Assembly: GCF_000006565.2 (NCBI RefSeq)
Contig: NC_031472.1
Span: forward strand, 2,818,493 to 2,882,492
DNA from: Toxoplasma gondii ME49
Lineage: Eukaryota; Apicomplexa; Conoidasida; Eucoccidiorida; Sarcocystidae
Direction of reading: 5' to 3'
DNA: 64,000 nucleotides
A program made the position numbers and the translations under genes. How positions within the stretch are numbered: position 1 is the first letter of the stretch; each line of letters begins with the position of its first letter. Positions 12,639 through 24,800 of the stretch are shown one piece after another. The notes beneath the pieces are model-generated. The model made no database searches. It was not told where the DNA came from and saw only the letters and a list, made by a program, of their open reading frames with translations.

Positions 12639-13080
12639 GGCCGCGGCGAAGGAAGGAAAAATCGAGGGGAAGATGAGCAGGCAACAGGTGGAGGAGAGAG
12701 GAGAGAAAAATAGAGGCAGAGGAACAGAAGCACAAAAAAAGGAACTGGAAAAGAAGCGAGTGAAGGAAGCGAAAACGAAGAAAATGAAGGACAGAGAAAC
12801 CAAGAGAGAAGAAGAGAGAGAAGGACAAAAAGCAGACAAAAAGAGAAGAGACAGACGACTGAAAAAAAAGTCTGGGATAGGTTTTTCTCTTTGCCTTAGG
12901 TGCGTGCACGTCAGATCTTTCGTCTCGCTCTTTCCTCTTGCTGCATCTCTTGTACCTCCTTGTTGCCAAATTCCTTCTCCCCCCTTTTGCTTCTCTCTCT
13001 GTTCTTTCCTCTCTCTGTTTTCTCTTCTCTTATCTCTTCTTCTCTTCTCTCGCGTGCTCTTTCTTCTCTTCGCTTTTCTG

Positions 13081-13160
13081 TTCTCTCTCTCTTGTTGTCT
13101 TCTCTTTCTTCTCTTTTCTGTTCTCTCTCTCTTGTTGTCTTCTCTTTCTTCTCTTTTCTG
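13081..13160. repeat. 40-bp perfect tandem duplication
   Basis: 13081-13120 and 13121-13160 are identical C/T-rich blocks, within a longer run of imperfect TTCTCTCT-type repeats. Confidence 0.95.
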
Positions 13161-14528
13161 TTCTTCTCTCTCCCCCCTTGACTCCTCCTCTGTCTCCCCT
13201 TGTCTTCGCTCTCTTCTCTCTTTTATTTTCTTCTCTCTCTCTTCTTTTCTTCTCTCTTGTTACTTTTTCTTCTCTCTCCCGTTTCTTTTCTTCTCTGTCT
13301 CTTTTCGTTTTTTCTCTCCTCCTTTTCTCCACTTTCTCCGTGTGTCTTCGCTCTCTTCTGTTCTCTCTGTTTTCTTCTCTCCTCTCTCTGTCTTTTCTTT
13401 TCTGTGTCTTCTCTCTTGGTCTCTTGCGCGTCTCTCGAACGTAAGGGAGTTGAGAAGGAAGTTTGGTGAGAAGGTGAAAAAGAGGTAGCTGCTGACGGTG
13501 AAGAGCTGGAAAACTGGTTTCTTCGTCGACAAAGGACGAGGGAAACGAGAGAGGAAACCTGGTTCACCGGGGTCTCTTTCTTCCCCCTCGATCGAAGCAG
13601 TGCGAGAAAAGAGGAGCTTCGTCTCAAATCTGCCAGTCGCTGAAGGCGAAGGGAGAGAAAGGAGAAGAAAAGAAGAAAGCATCCGCGAGAGGAGATTCAT
13701 TTCAACAAGGAAGCAAGTGCTGCATCTTGGATGAAGAACGCGTCGAAAGGAGCTTCGACAGTCGCCGCCGCAACAGCAGTTTCGCGCGTTCGTTTAACCT
13801 GTACAAATGTACAGAGTAGTGACAGTGCGACCTGTACACTTGCGCTCCTCGTCAACAAGGTCTCACAGTTATCCGTATAAATATATACGTAATATCTCCA
13901 AGATCATGTATATATAGACATCTGTAAAGTTATGTAGATGTATTCATAGCAACCTTCACAAATAAGGACATATATACAAAAATATGTCTACACAGTTGTA
14001 AATATATACATAACTATCTCCGAACTTATAAACCTATACATAAATATTCATAAACGTATATGAATATTTACCTTTGGACATGATTCTGTATCTTAAGGAT
14101 AACTGCATACAGGAAAGGTACGACAAGGCGAAATGGATTTCTTTGATCTCCTTCAACGAAGACCTGGAACTGTAGATATACACGAAAATACGTATACTTT
14201 TATATACAGATTGAGATATAGATTTTTACATAGATTCATGCGCATCTCGTCGCCTCTCGAGGTGCATGCATCGAAGTTAATTCTCTAAAAACCGTTTGGC
14301 GAAAAATGGATGCGACGCAGCGGCCGATGAGTGGCTGTGTCGAGGACGCTTGTCATGCAGAACCTTTCGTGGCAATCGGAGGCTGTCCCTTTCAAAAGGG
14401 CGCCTCTGTGGCGAGTAGAATTTGTTTTCTTCTTCGTGCTTCTCTGCTTGTCTATCCTTGCTGACTCAGGCAGATAGACGCATCTATGCAAGCGTATATG
14501 CAGGGACAGACGTATAGATATGTCTGTG

Positions 14529-14588
<60 letters not shown>

Positions 14589-15118
14589 GTGTATATATAT
14601 ATATGTGTATTTATCGAAACGTTTGCAAGATGATTGAAGCGTCCCTCAGTATTTCGAGAGTTTTTTCTTCTTTTCTTGACAACAGAGGAAGGCTCTCGGA
14701 TCTTCTGTCGCGCGTTCACTGTTGCCTCTGCGGCTGATTCCTTGTGAGTCATTTCGCACTCCTTTTGTTTTTTTTTTTATCCAATTTCATGGACGCATGC
14801 GTTATCCATCTGTGTCCCTTGCCGTGTGCCTGCCGCAAATTGAGCTTGCATTCGTTTGCTTGCATAAATCTCTTTTCCTTCCTTTTCAGAGCGAATCTGA
14901 GAAGGCATTGCCTTGTCTCTCTGAACGAGACCTTCAGGGGCGTCCCCAAAGACGCGTCTGCACTCACCGCGCAGTTCCCTTTTACAGACACACACCTGTG
15001 TCAAGCTTTCTCCGAGTCTCTCTTGCGAGGGGGGGAGATTCAAAGAAACGTTCTTTCTGAACGTTGCCCTTAGCTAAAAGAAACAAGCAGTTTCGTTTGG
15101 AAAATCCTTTCCCCTCAT

Positions 15119-15260
15119 GTTTCACTGCTAGACCCGTCACACCTGACTATAGATTCTGTGTTTCCTCCTTCTTTCATTGGTCGACCAGCGTTTCACTGCT
15201 AGACCCGTCACACCGGACTATAGATTCTGTGTTTCCTCCTTCTTTCATTGGTCGACCAGC
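15119..15260. repeat. 71-bp tandem duplication
   Basis: Two 71-bp units (15119-15189 and 15190-15260) begin GTTTCACTGCTAGACC and end GGTCGACCAGC. I see one mismatch (ACCTGAC versus ACCGGAC). Unlike the neighbouring repeats, the unit is of mixed base composition, so it looks like a recent segmental duplication. Confidence 0.95.
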
Positions 15261-16236
15261 CACAGCTGAAAGCTCTCGAAGAGCCTGCCTTCCTTCTGCC
15301 GCGAAACCGAGTGAAAATGTCGCTTCCTGAGATACGGCCCTCTGCCAAACAGTTGAGAGAAGCCATAGCTGTGTGCTTCACAGATCTGCAGTGGCTTTAC
15401 GCGTCGCAGGAAATGGCGTAGCAGTTGTCCAGGCTTGACGCCCAAGCTGGCATGCAGGTCTTTTTCTCCAGTGCTCTTCTTGCCTTGAAAGGCACTACGC
15501 GCTGTGAAAAGAAACGTAGTTTCTACTTCCAACGTCGTCGGACCTCTCTTTCAGTAAACAGACGCACTAAAAACAAGCGTATGCCTCAAGCTGTGCTTGC
15601 AGCGAAGCACAAGCGCAGAAAGCGAGTGAAAAAGCGAAGTGTATCTGGGCGGAAGACTGCATGCGTTTTAAGGTGCCGGTCACAAAGGGATGCGAAAAAA
15701 CGGAAAGCGTCAGGCAAGCGAACCGAAAAACGAGGTTGACACCGCGTCATCATGCTGATCGCTTTTGGTAGAACATCACTGTTCGGTCGGAAAGAAGAAA
15801 CGAATGGATTGGTGGGGAAAAAGACGAGAACGAAAACGACCTGCCACGACAGACAAGAAAAAAAACTGATCACTTCCAGCCAAGTTGTTTATACCATATC
15901 TATCAACGACCGAAGCATGTGATCAACTCCCTTCCGCTCTCAAATTTGCCTGCATACACGGATTCATATATGCCTGTACACACGCAAATATATATATATA
16001 TATACATAAATGCATAAATATATACAAACATATGTATAAAGATATGCATACATATATAATCATGTAGAAACATGCATATATATATATATATATATATCCA
16101 TTGAATCATATGCACAGATCGAGATGCTTCCCTTTCCCTTATTTCGGACAGCAACTGTTTTGTATGTTTTAAACATACACAAATTTAGATAGATAAAACG
16201 CTGATGGAGGCAAGCGTTTTACCTTCCCAAAAACAC

Positions 16237-16537
16237 TCAAGCGAAACAGCTTTTCACGACTGAATGGATGAGATATCTGACAGCTTCCCGATCGTCCTGA
16301 GCACTCGCGAAAAGGCCTCGTAAGTCCTGCGTCAGGAGGGGCACGAGTCGGATGGCAGGGCGGTCTGAGAAACTCTCTTCGCTGGACAAAAATAGACAAA
16401 GTGAAAGAAAAGCAGCTTCGCTTTGCATCTTCGTGCAGACGTCGAACTATGCAGAAAACGTAGACTCTCTTTTACACCCTAAATGTACACGCTACTCCAT
16501 CGTTAACGATCTAGCCCACGTATTCACGCATACATAC

Positions 16538-16631
<94 letters not shown>

Positions 16632-18072
16632 ATATATATATGTATATATTTGTTGGCAGGTACAGGGGGGGAGCGAACTGGCTCCAGGTGCTTACACTGT
16701 GTAGTTCCATGTCTTTTGTGCATGGGTAGAGGAATCCTCTTTTGTGGCAGAGCCTTCAACTCCTCTCTCCCCTTCGAGCTCTTTCACGCTCTCACCTGAG
16801 CGACGAACTGGACTCGACAACGCATGCATTCGCGCGTTGCGTCAAGACCTTGTCGGCAACGTAGAGTTCAAGAAACACTCTCGGGTGGAGAAGCGTCGCA
16901 TCGGAACTGTGCGGCAAAAATGATAGAGAACTTTTGCCTGGCGATTCCTCCTCTTCACACTGGAGTGCAGAAGAGCGTTTCGCCGTCTCCCTTTTCTCCC
17001 GCTGTTGAATCTTCTCAGGATCAGCTGTCGAAGACGCAGAGCCGAGAGAGGCACTCGACGAGGAAGAGAGTTGTGGAAGCTTCGTGTGCTCGCGGACTGG
17101 CGAGAGGGAAAGAGGTGACAACGAGGAAGAGCCGAGAGAAGGACCAAGTCGCCGAAAGACAGGCAACAAGAAAACATCGTCCGGCGCCAGCAAGAAAAAG
17201 TAGATCTGCACGGAGTAACGGCGACGCCACAGGTGCATCCTCGAAGAGATACGAAAGCGTCCAAAAGGTATGGTTTGTTCCTCGAAGATCCAAGAACATT
17301 TCGCTGCCTACTTCGGCCTTTTCCACACTTGAAGGGTGTTCCTCCCTTCTCTTCTGAGTTCTGAAATCTGAGAACGAGGGAAGCTGACGACCGTTCCCCG
17401 GTGTCTGCGTTCGCAGCGTGTATTTCCTTTTCAGTCTCCTTCTGCCATGCAGTATTTGCTGCCTCTCTGCAAAACCATGCTTCTTCCTCTCTGTCGCTGG
17501 AATCACCTATATCTATATCTATCTATATATATATTTATATATATATATATATATATTTATTTATAATATTGCACCTACGCGCATGCGATTCGGCCTGCGG
17601 TCTCCGCATGTCGCCGTCTTCGGCTGCTTCGCTTCACTCTTCTCCTGCCGCGCTAAGTCTACACGGAAAATGCTTCGACCTCCGACGGAGACGAGGCGCC
17701 AGCTGAGGGCAACCAGCGAGTCAAGAGCCACTGCGGTTCCACGCAGCGCAGGCTGCAAGCGAGGACGAGACGCAGCGGCTGTCTGAGTCTGCTGAGTTTC
17801 GCGGACTTGCACGTCCCTCGAAACGCCTTCGCGAGAACGCGGAGACGCGCAGTGAGGAACTTCCTTCCTGCAGCCGTCTCTGGGATTCGCCGGCGGCAGA
17901 GAGGCACAGGGACCGTCGCTCTCTCGCGGGTCGCCAGGCTCCTCAGACACGGTGCCCAGCCTTGTCGCGCCCTCCGAAACTCGGCAGAAAACTTGAAAAA
18001 GAAATGCCGCAGCTGCATGCGACGCCTCCACACTGCGCCGGTGACACCAGCAAAGGCTCCACGAGACACGGC
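16237..18072 (-). CDS. Unidentified three-exon coding block
   Basis: Three minus-strand exons fit by phase and splice sites: about 18072-17575, 17096-16796 and 16381-16237, ending in TGA. The joins are 1+2 and 2+1 nucleotides, and each intron has a pyrimidine-rich acceptor. The product has a Ser/Arg/Pro-rich first part, then a Ser-rich stretch with [17 protein letters not shown], and a helical-looking end, [20 protein letters not shown] followed by [15 protein letters not shown] do not recognise a family, and no RAP domain is visible. It may be the 3' end of the large HPR-like gene upstream, through one or more exons between 18,073 and 18,858 that I could not place. Alternatively it is a separate gene starting near an ATG at 18208 or 18069. 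The two terminal exons are the most secure part. Confidence 0.55.
16531..16650. repeat. 14-bp ACATACATATATAT-type repeat in an intron
   Basis: About six copies of a 14-bp unit built from ACATACATATATAT grade into pure (TA)n. It lies in the intron between exons 17096-16796 and 16381-16237 of the minus-strand block. Confidence 0.85.
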
Positions 18073-18858
18073 CTGAGCGAAAAAGACAAAAAGAATCTCG
18101 CCTTTTCTCTCTCAAACGCTTCGTCTCTACAAAACGCGTGTAAATCGTTTTGTACGAGCATAAATGAAAACGTATATATGTGCAAATAGGTGCAGGTATT
18201 GTACGCATGCATATCTAAACATCTGCATGTATGTAGAGACGTGGAATGCGTAGATGTCTGAGGCATGGATGTGGAGACAGGACAACGCTCGCGTTGGCAC
18301 AAATTGGGAGACAGCGTTCGAATCGCCAGTTCACTGGAAACCGCAAGGGTGAGGACCGCCGGAGAACCTGAAAGACATCTGCTGCGCCGGCTCGCCCACA
18401 CGACGGGACAGGACGCAGTGAGGAAACCTCGCTGAGACGCGCGTCTGCGAAATTGCCAGTGAGAGTCAACACTGTGAAAAGGATCGACGAGACGCCAGCG
18501 AATCCGAGCTGTCTCCTCTTTCGTGTAGGTTTCAATTTCTAGGCATTGGCCTCCAGCAGATTCCGCATGAACGGCGACGCGAACGCAAAGGCGGACAGGA
18601 TGTAAACGAGCATTACGAATTCTTTTTCGACCGCCATCTGCCTGTGCATGCTTTAGGACACAGAGAATGAACTGAGGTACGCGCGACGGTACCTGCTGTG
18701 TGGTACGATCCACTGGAGGTTCGGAAACTCTTCTCCCTAGACTGGAGGCGAGCTTTCCTTTCCTAGATTCAGTCGTGACTACTACCTTCGACATCTGCAT
18801 CATATGGCCAGCTACTGTCAACGAATACTGATTTTTCTCAAATCTTCGCTGGCCAGCA

Positions 18859-21800
18859 CTACACCATCCGATTTGAGATCGCCAGGTCTCTTCCCGCCGT
18901 TGGCGTCTGTGCAAAGACGCGTATCTGGACGGGTGCCGGCACTCTTGAACAGATTTGCAGATAAAAACACAAGCGTAGAGGACTGAGGAAGGCTGCAGAA
19001 CGGCAGAAAGAAGACGCGGGCGCCTGAGGGGAATCTGACTTGCAAAACGGCTCCGGTTCGGCAACACAACAACGCAAAACAGCGTCAACTGCACGACGTT
19101 GAACAGTTACGCAGGACCCTATTTTGGGATTTTCAGAGCGCGCGCGACAGAGAATTCCAGTATGAAGGCGCGCTCCGGAAGGCCATGCGACAAGCTGTAG
19201 AAATCGAGGCGTTAACTCAAACTTAGGAGAGACGGCGGCTTCCCGGCCGAGCATCCCTTGCTTTGGAGACACACACACGCAGACTCCTTCTGCTGCGGCT
19301 CGCATGCTCTCGAAGGACCGGAGGCCGCTGCGTCTGCTGCCGTCGAGCTGCAGCAGAAGCGTCAAAGGTCTAGGAAATCTGTAAACTGCATCTCTGTGCA
19401 ATGGACCTGCAGAGCGTCTCTTCCAAACTGCGGCTTTCAGTCCAAGCGGTGCAGCTGAAGGTGGAATTGCGAACTCGTCTCTGAGGGATCGCATCGATTT
19501 CGTCGCTGATGCAGAGCGTTTGTGAGCTTTACCATTCTCTATCTCACCTGATGAGCGAAGAGACCAATCCGGCGCTCCGTCTCGAGTTTCCAGAGATCCC
19601 GAAAAACGCGAAACGCCTGACTTTGACCCTCGACCGGAACTTCCAGTCTGGACTGCAGACGGCAACAACCATCGTGCCGCCTCCTTTCTCCTCCTTCTCT
19701 CCTCCTGCTGCTGCCGTTTCTCGCTCGCGATTGTCTGCACTTGCGTCGGCTGCGTTTCTTCTCGCTCGGCTCTCTTTGTCTTCATCTCCGCTGTGGACAA
19801 CCGCAGTCGTGTCTCCTCGCTGCCTCCGTGCTTCGGATAAGGAGACGCGGGAGACAAGGAGGGGGGAGCGCCCCCGCTCGAGGCAGACGGAAAGCAACCT
19901 TCGTTCTCTGCAGGAAGGGAACTGCTCTCTAAACAAAGATGCTTGTGGTCTGATGGAACCTGGATGACATCTGGGGAAAGAGGCTCCCGCTGCGAACGGA
20001 GAGACTCTTTTTCTAACGTACGAACCAGTCGGCCTGTTCCTCGGTGCTCGCTGGTCGCTCCGCGAGGAAGCGGTCCTTCTTTTGCGCGTCTGTCCAGGAC
20101 GTCACGGTCATCTGAAGAACGGAGAGCGGAGGTCTCTCTCTCGCGTTCCTCAGAAAGCAAAGGGAAACCAGCGTGGTTACCAGAAGGCGCGAGAAGCCGA
20201 GGCAGGACAGCTGGCGAGAAAGGCATGCTCAAAGAGTCTCCACAAGGTCTCAGCGAAGGCCTTTCTTCGTCTCGCTTAGACTGCAGATGCTGAAGCAGCA
20301 GACAGGTGTGAAAGTCCACACGAAACAATCAAAGGTCTTGAGCAACGTCGCAACGTAAACAAATCCAGACATCCTGCATATCGAGATACAGACGGAGATC
20401 GTACAGTTGAGCTGCAGAAAAAAGGAGGTCAAGGTGAAGAAATACAACGTCAGACGTTGAAAGTGCAGAGAGCTGGAGATAGCGATCCACAGAAATAGAT
20501 AACTATAGAGACGTAGACGGACATAAAAAATGAGTCTGCGCCTTTGTTGACGTCCCCACGAATCGAAGAGGGTGTGCAGACGAACGAATTTAGAATGGCG
20601 CGCTAAAGACAAATGCACAGACCCCCTTGACAGACGAGAACGCTCTGCACTGAGTAGCCCTGTGCACCGCGCTGTCTCTCTTTCAGCGCCTCCTGGTCAA
20701 GAACAGGGAAGCCTTACGAGTTCCCTTCCAGGTGCTCCCCTCGTAACGCCGGTCTCTCCCGACTTTCGTTTTCTTCATGCACAAGAAGGAACGCGACGTT
20801 CCTCAGAGCTGCCAAGAAACAACTCTCCGTTCATCGCCTTCCCTCCTTTCCTCTCCTTTCCTCGACGCCGCTGTCTTACTCGCAGGTGACGAGTGAGAGC
20901 AGAAGAGAAACGATCCCAGAGTTCAGGCTGCAGGCACTGGAGCCCATTGAGAGCGAGGGAAAGCAGAGAGATCAGAGCAGCTGAGAAACACAGCCGGAAC
21001 GCAGGACGAGAGCAATGCAATGAGACTCGGCTGCATGCATTCATCTTCGTAGCTAGTCCATCTGGAACCTCCACGCTGCGTCAGCGCGTTTGGCGTACAC
21101 TTCGCGAGACATGCAACAGTGGATGCTGCCTACGACGCAGTGGCAAGATGAGAAAGGAAAGCGAACAGTGGAGACGAGAAAGGATTCCAGCACAGCGGAA
21201 AAGAGGGGAAATACGCAGTGCAGAAGGCGCCTCTCACCGAAACAGAGACACCGAGGACGGCCTGAACAAGGAGGCAGGACCTTCCTGTCACTTGCCGCTA
21301 GGCACCGAGGCCATGGAAGCGACAGCCATCGCAGACGAGAGCGTGGAAGAAACCAAGAGAGAAAGCATGAAAAAAACGAAGAGAGAACGGAGGCGAAGAA
21401 GCAGACGGGAAGGCGACAAAACACCCAGCAGTGATAACGAGAGCAGAGAACGATGTGTGGAGGGTACAGGGACCGATAAAGAAGAAAGGCCTCGGACCCT
21501 AAGCTCTTTTCGGGGGAGCGCATGCCGCAAACCAGACTTCTCGTTTCGATCTTGGAGTACGAACTGAAAAGCTCCGTAGCCGAGGCGCCGCAGAAAAGAA
21601 GAAGCACAGACAGAGGTGCACCACAGAGCGCTAAACGCAAAGAAAAACGAAAAAAATCCTTGTCGAGAAGCTCCTCCGGCGGCTGTTTCCAGGGACAGAG
21701 CCGGTACAAGTGTGTTGGCTGAGCAGGCCTTTGTCGATAATGTTTGGCTTTTTTTCGAAATTCCCCTTCTTTTCTATCTCCGCATGCAAAGACTCACGCG

Positions 21801-24800
21801 CTCGCTCTTCGTCGCCGGCACTCAGTCGGCTCTTCTCCAAGGCGCGCAGAAGGCGTACGAGAATCTCGCGTTGCAGCTCTTCTTCTTTTCTCTCTCCCGC
21901 ATCTTCGCTCTCCGCCACTCTGCTTCTGTGGTGCGTTTTACCTGCTCTCCGTTCGCTTTCTATGCCCGTCCTCTGTCCCCCCTCCGCTTTCACCGGACGC
22001 CCCTCTCCTTGCATCGCCTTCTTCTCTGCTTCGTCCTTCCCGGTATCTTGCTCTGTGGCGTCTGGACTCGAAGGAGGGAGAGACGCAGAGAGAAGGCGCC
22101 GAAGCGACAAAGTCAAGACGCCCACAAGAAGATCGAGAAGGGTGGAGAAGGCGAGAGGCTGCAAACGAGAAAACTCGCAGACGAAAGAACGCGTGCGTTT
22201 CACGAGGTGGACTGCTGGAGGAGATCTTGGAGTTTAAAGGAGTCGGTGCAGAAGATCAAGTCTCGGACATAACGAAGAGTGTGGAGGCGAACAGAATGGC
22301 GAGGACAGAGGGATGCAGGAAGACAGCCAACGGAGAGCAAGATTACACGAGAGAAAGGAACGGGAGAAATGCAGTCTCGCAGGGCGACAGGCAGGCAAAA
22401 GAGACGACACAGGAAGAAGGGGAACGAAGGAGGCGAAACGCCAGCGACGATCAGACAACCAAAGCGGGATCGAATGGACAGAGAAAAGAGACTTCAAAAG
22501 AGGACAAGCCCAAGACACGGCATACCTCGTTGGTGCAAGAAAGACGCGGTTTCTCTCGAGGGAAGATTTCCTTTTTTCCTCCTTGTTTTCGTCTTTTCTG
22601 GAAGTCGGCAAGTCGATCATCGCCTCGGTGTCGCCTGCATCTTCCGAGACGCTGCGTCCGCCTCAGCGATTCGCTTTCTCCCTGTTCCCTTTTTTCTCTG
22701 TCGTCTTGTTCTTCTTCGCTCGGTTGAAACGCTAGAGCTTCTAGAAGACCGGGCAGAGCGTGTGAATAGGCGACCGAGAGAACTGAACACAAAGGCGAGG
22801 TCACCCAGAGAAGGCGAGAGCCGGCGCATGCAAAGGCGAGAAGGAAAGTCAGCATCCGGAGAAAAAAGGACTTCCCGCGACTCACGCCCTCCCGACCCTC
22901 GAGACACGAAACGGAGCACAAGAACTCGAGACAGAAGAGATCTCGAACTGGACAGGGGCGTCTTGTTCTCCGCTCCTGCTGTCTCGGCACTCACCATGCT
23001 TTTCGCACTGCCCCAGAACAGAGGCAATCTGAGTTGAGAGAGACGACGCAGACGCGACTGGCGCGGGGGACGGAGACGTCGAAGGCGATGAAGAAGAGGA
23101 AACGCGGACGTACGCCGAAGACGAAAGAGGTGAAGAAGAGGGCAGACGAAACAGGAAGGGTGCGTTGCATCCTAATCGGAAGACAGTCCGAGCTGCGCAG
23201 TCGAAAGAGCGAAACCGGGGAGAGAAGCTGATCACGCGTTTCGAATCAGCGAAGAAACGTCGAGACCAAGACAGACCTCCAGGCTACCACAACAGATTGC
23301 CTCGCTTTCTCTACAAGGATTCCCCGTTCAAATTCTTCAAATTCGAACATAAGAAATTGACAGCAGAGCTTCTCCTTTTCGAATTGTCAAATGGCGCATT
23401 CAAGGAGCAACAAAGGCCCACCCACGCACGCAGAACAGAAGAGACAAAAAACGAAAACTCTTTCGGCACAGAGTCTTCAAACAACCACAGAGATCAATCT
23501 GGAGTACATCCTGTGTCCTTCTCGGATATCCTGTGAAGGGAATGTCAATGAGACGTCGACAAAACAGGAAAAAGGTCACCTCGTTTTTGTCGCTTTCCTT
23601 GTTCCATCTTTCGTGGTTTGTTCCCCCGCTCTTATAAAACCACCCATCTCCGTACGTCTGTGTTCACTGGATGTAAGTCGTTCTCGTCGGTGCCTTCGTC
23701 CTCTCTTCCTCTCTGCTGCCTCCCCGTTTTCATTCATTTCTTCCTTCCCTAGCTGCTTCCTTCTTTGCGCTGTTCTTCCTCTGTCTTACCTTCGTTGATG
23801 GCTTCCTTGATATCGCCGCCCCGCTCTCTGGGCGCTGCGAAGGCTCTGCGTTCTTTCGCCGCTCTCTCAGCTAGATATGTCTCTCCTCGACCTCCTTGTC
23901 TCTCTTCCTGCTCCTTGTTCAGCTTTTTCTGCGTCGCTGCGGCTTCCGCAAAAGGCGACGGCGCCGCGGTCGCGGGAGCAGAAGCAGAATCCTCCCTTAG
24001 CAAGAGAGGGAAGAGGCGGAAGAGCGACATGGACGAATGTGAAGGAGAGACGAGTGGACACAGATGTCGGGGAGCAGCTGACGCAAGGTAAGAGTGCAGG
24101 AGGCCTATCGTTTTCTCGAGAGGTAACAGCTCAGGGCGGGAGGACGCCCAGGGAGAGGAGACGTGCGACCAGGAAGGAGCAGAGAAATGAGAAGAAGAAG
24201 AAGAAAAAGAAGAAGAAGAAGAAAAAGAAGAAGAAGAAAAAGAAGAAGAAGAAGAAGAAAAAGGGGAGGACGATGTCGGGGAAGAAGACTGGATGGAGGC
24301 CGAGCCGGTTTGCCGCGTTTCAGCAGTTGTTCTCTGTGACACCAGGCGAGAAAAAAGATGAATGGAAACCGCAAAGAGGCGCTCGAGGCTGGTCGGGTCA
24401 AAGGCGAAGAAGGCAAGAGACTCAGGCTGTTGCACAAGGCGAAGCAGCGTGTGAAGCAACGCAGGTTGAAGCCGCGGAGGAGTGAAGGAGATGAAGTCCT
24501 GGAAGAAGAAAACGAAACGCAAAACGCACGATCGCGGAATCTGCAAAAGCTCCATAGTTGTGGCTTGCGGCTCCTGATTTTTCCTCAAAAGGGCGTTGAG
24601 TGCTTGTGCGGTAATATCGATGTCAAGTGTAGGTATGGGCAGGCGTCATGTCCATGCAAGCCAGCGTCCAAAAAATCCCAGGCGATATGTAGGCGCATAT
24701 GGCAAGTAAAAGGCCCTCAGAAGCTTTGCCTGCGACGTCGAAACAAAAAATTTACCTTCGCCTGTGGGGGATTTGGAGAGGCGAAGGCGAGGAGAAAGGA

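Larger units (their letters stand above)
12639..16236. other. Convergent spacer, no supported gene
   Basis: It lies between the stop of the Tra2-like gene (plus) and the last exon of the minus-strand block. 12,640-12,880 is purine-rich on the plus strand and 12,900-13,440 is strongly C/T-rich with a 40-bp tandem repeat. 13,860-14,240 is AT-rich, and TA tracts occur at 14,535-14,612, 15,985-16,003 and 16,075-16,097. A 71-bp duplication sits at 15,119. Two short plus-strand open frames (ending at 15,073 and 15,739) have no family match. Most of this is probably 3' UTR and spacer. Confidence 0.6.

Noticed and set aside
12529..13488. 320-codon plus-strand frame crossing the Tra2-like stop
   Set aside because: It is a different frame from the RS tail and then runs through C/T-rich repeats; the exon ending at 12638 fits all splice phases.
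14744..15073. Plus-strand frame with a plausible acceptor near 14,890 and a protein-like tail
   Set aside because: No upstream exon, donor or domain could be tied to it; it may be a 3' UTR of the Tra2-like gene.
15452..15739. 95-codon plus-strand frame with a strongly basic C terminus
   Set aside because: It is nuclear-protein-like in composition, but there is no family match, no clear upstream exon and biased local base content.
20893..21567. 225-codon plus-strand frame opposite the HPR-like gene
   Set aside because: It overlaps a minus-strand intron and exon that fit by phase; its Lys/Arg/Glu-rich composition is expected from the opposite strand.
21240..21640. Extra minus-strand exon between 21798 and 20980 in the HPR-like gene
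   Set aside because: An acceptor near 21,630 opens a coding-like frame, but no good donor restores the phase. Exons 22158-21798 and 20980-20880 join directly without it.
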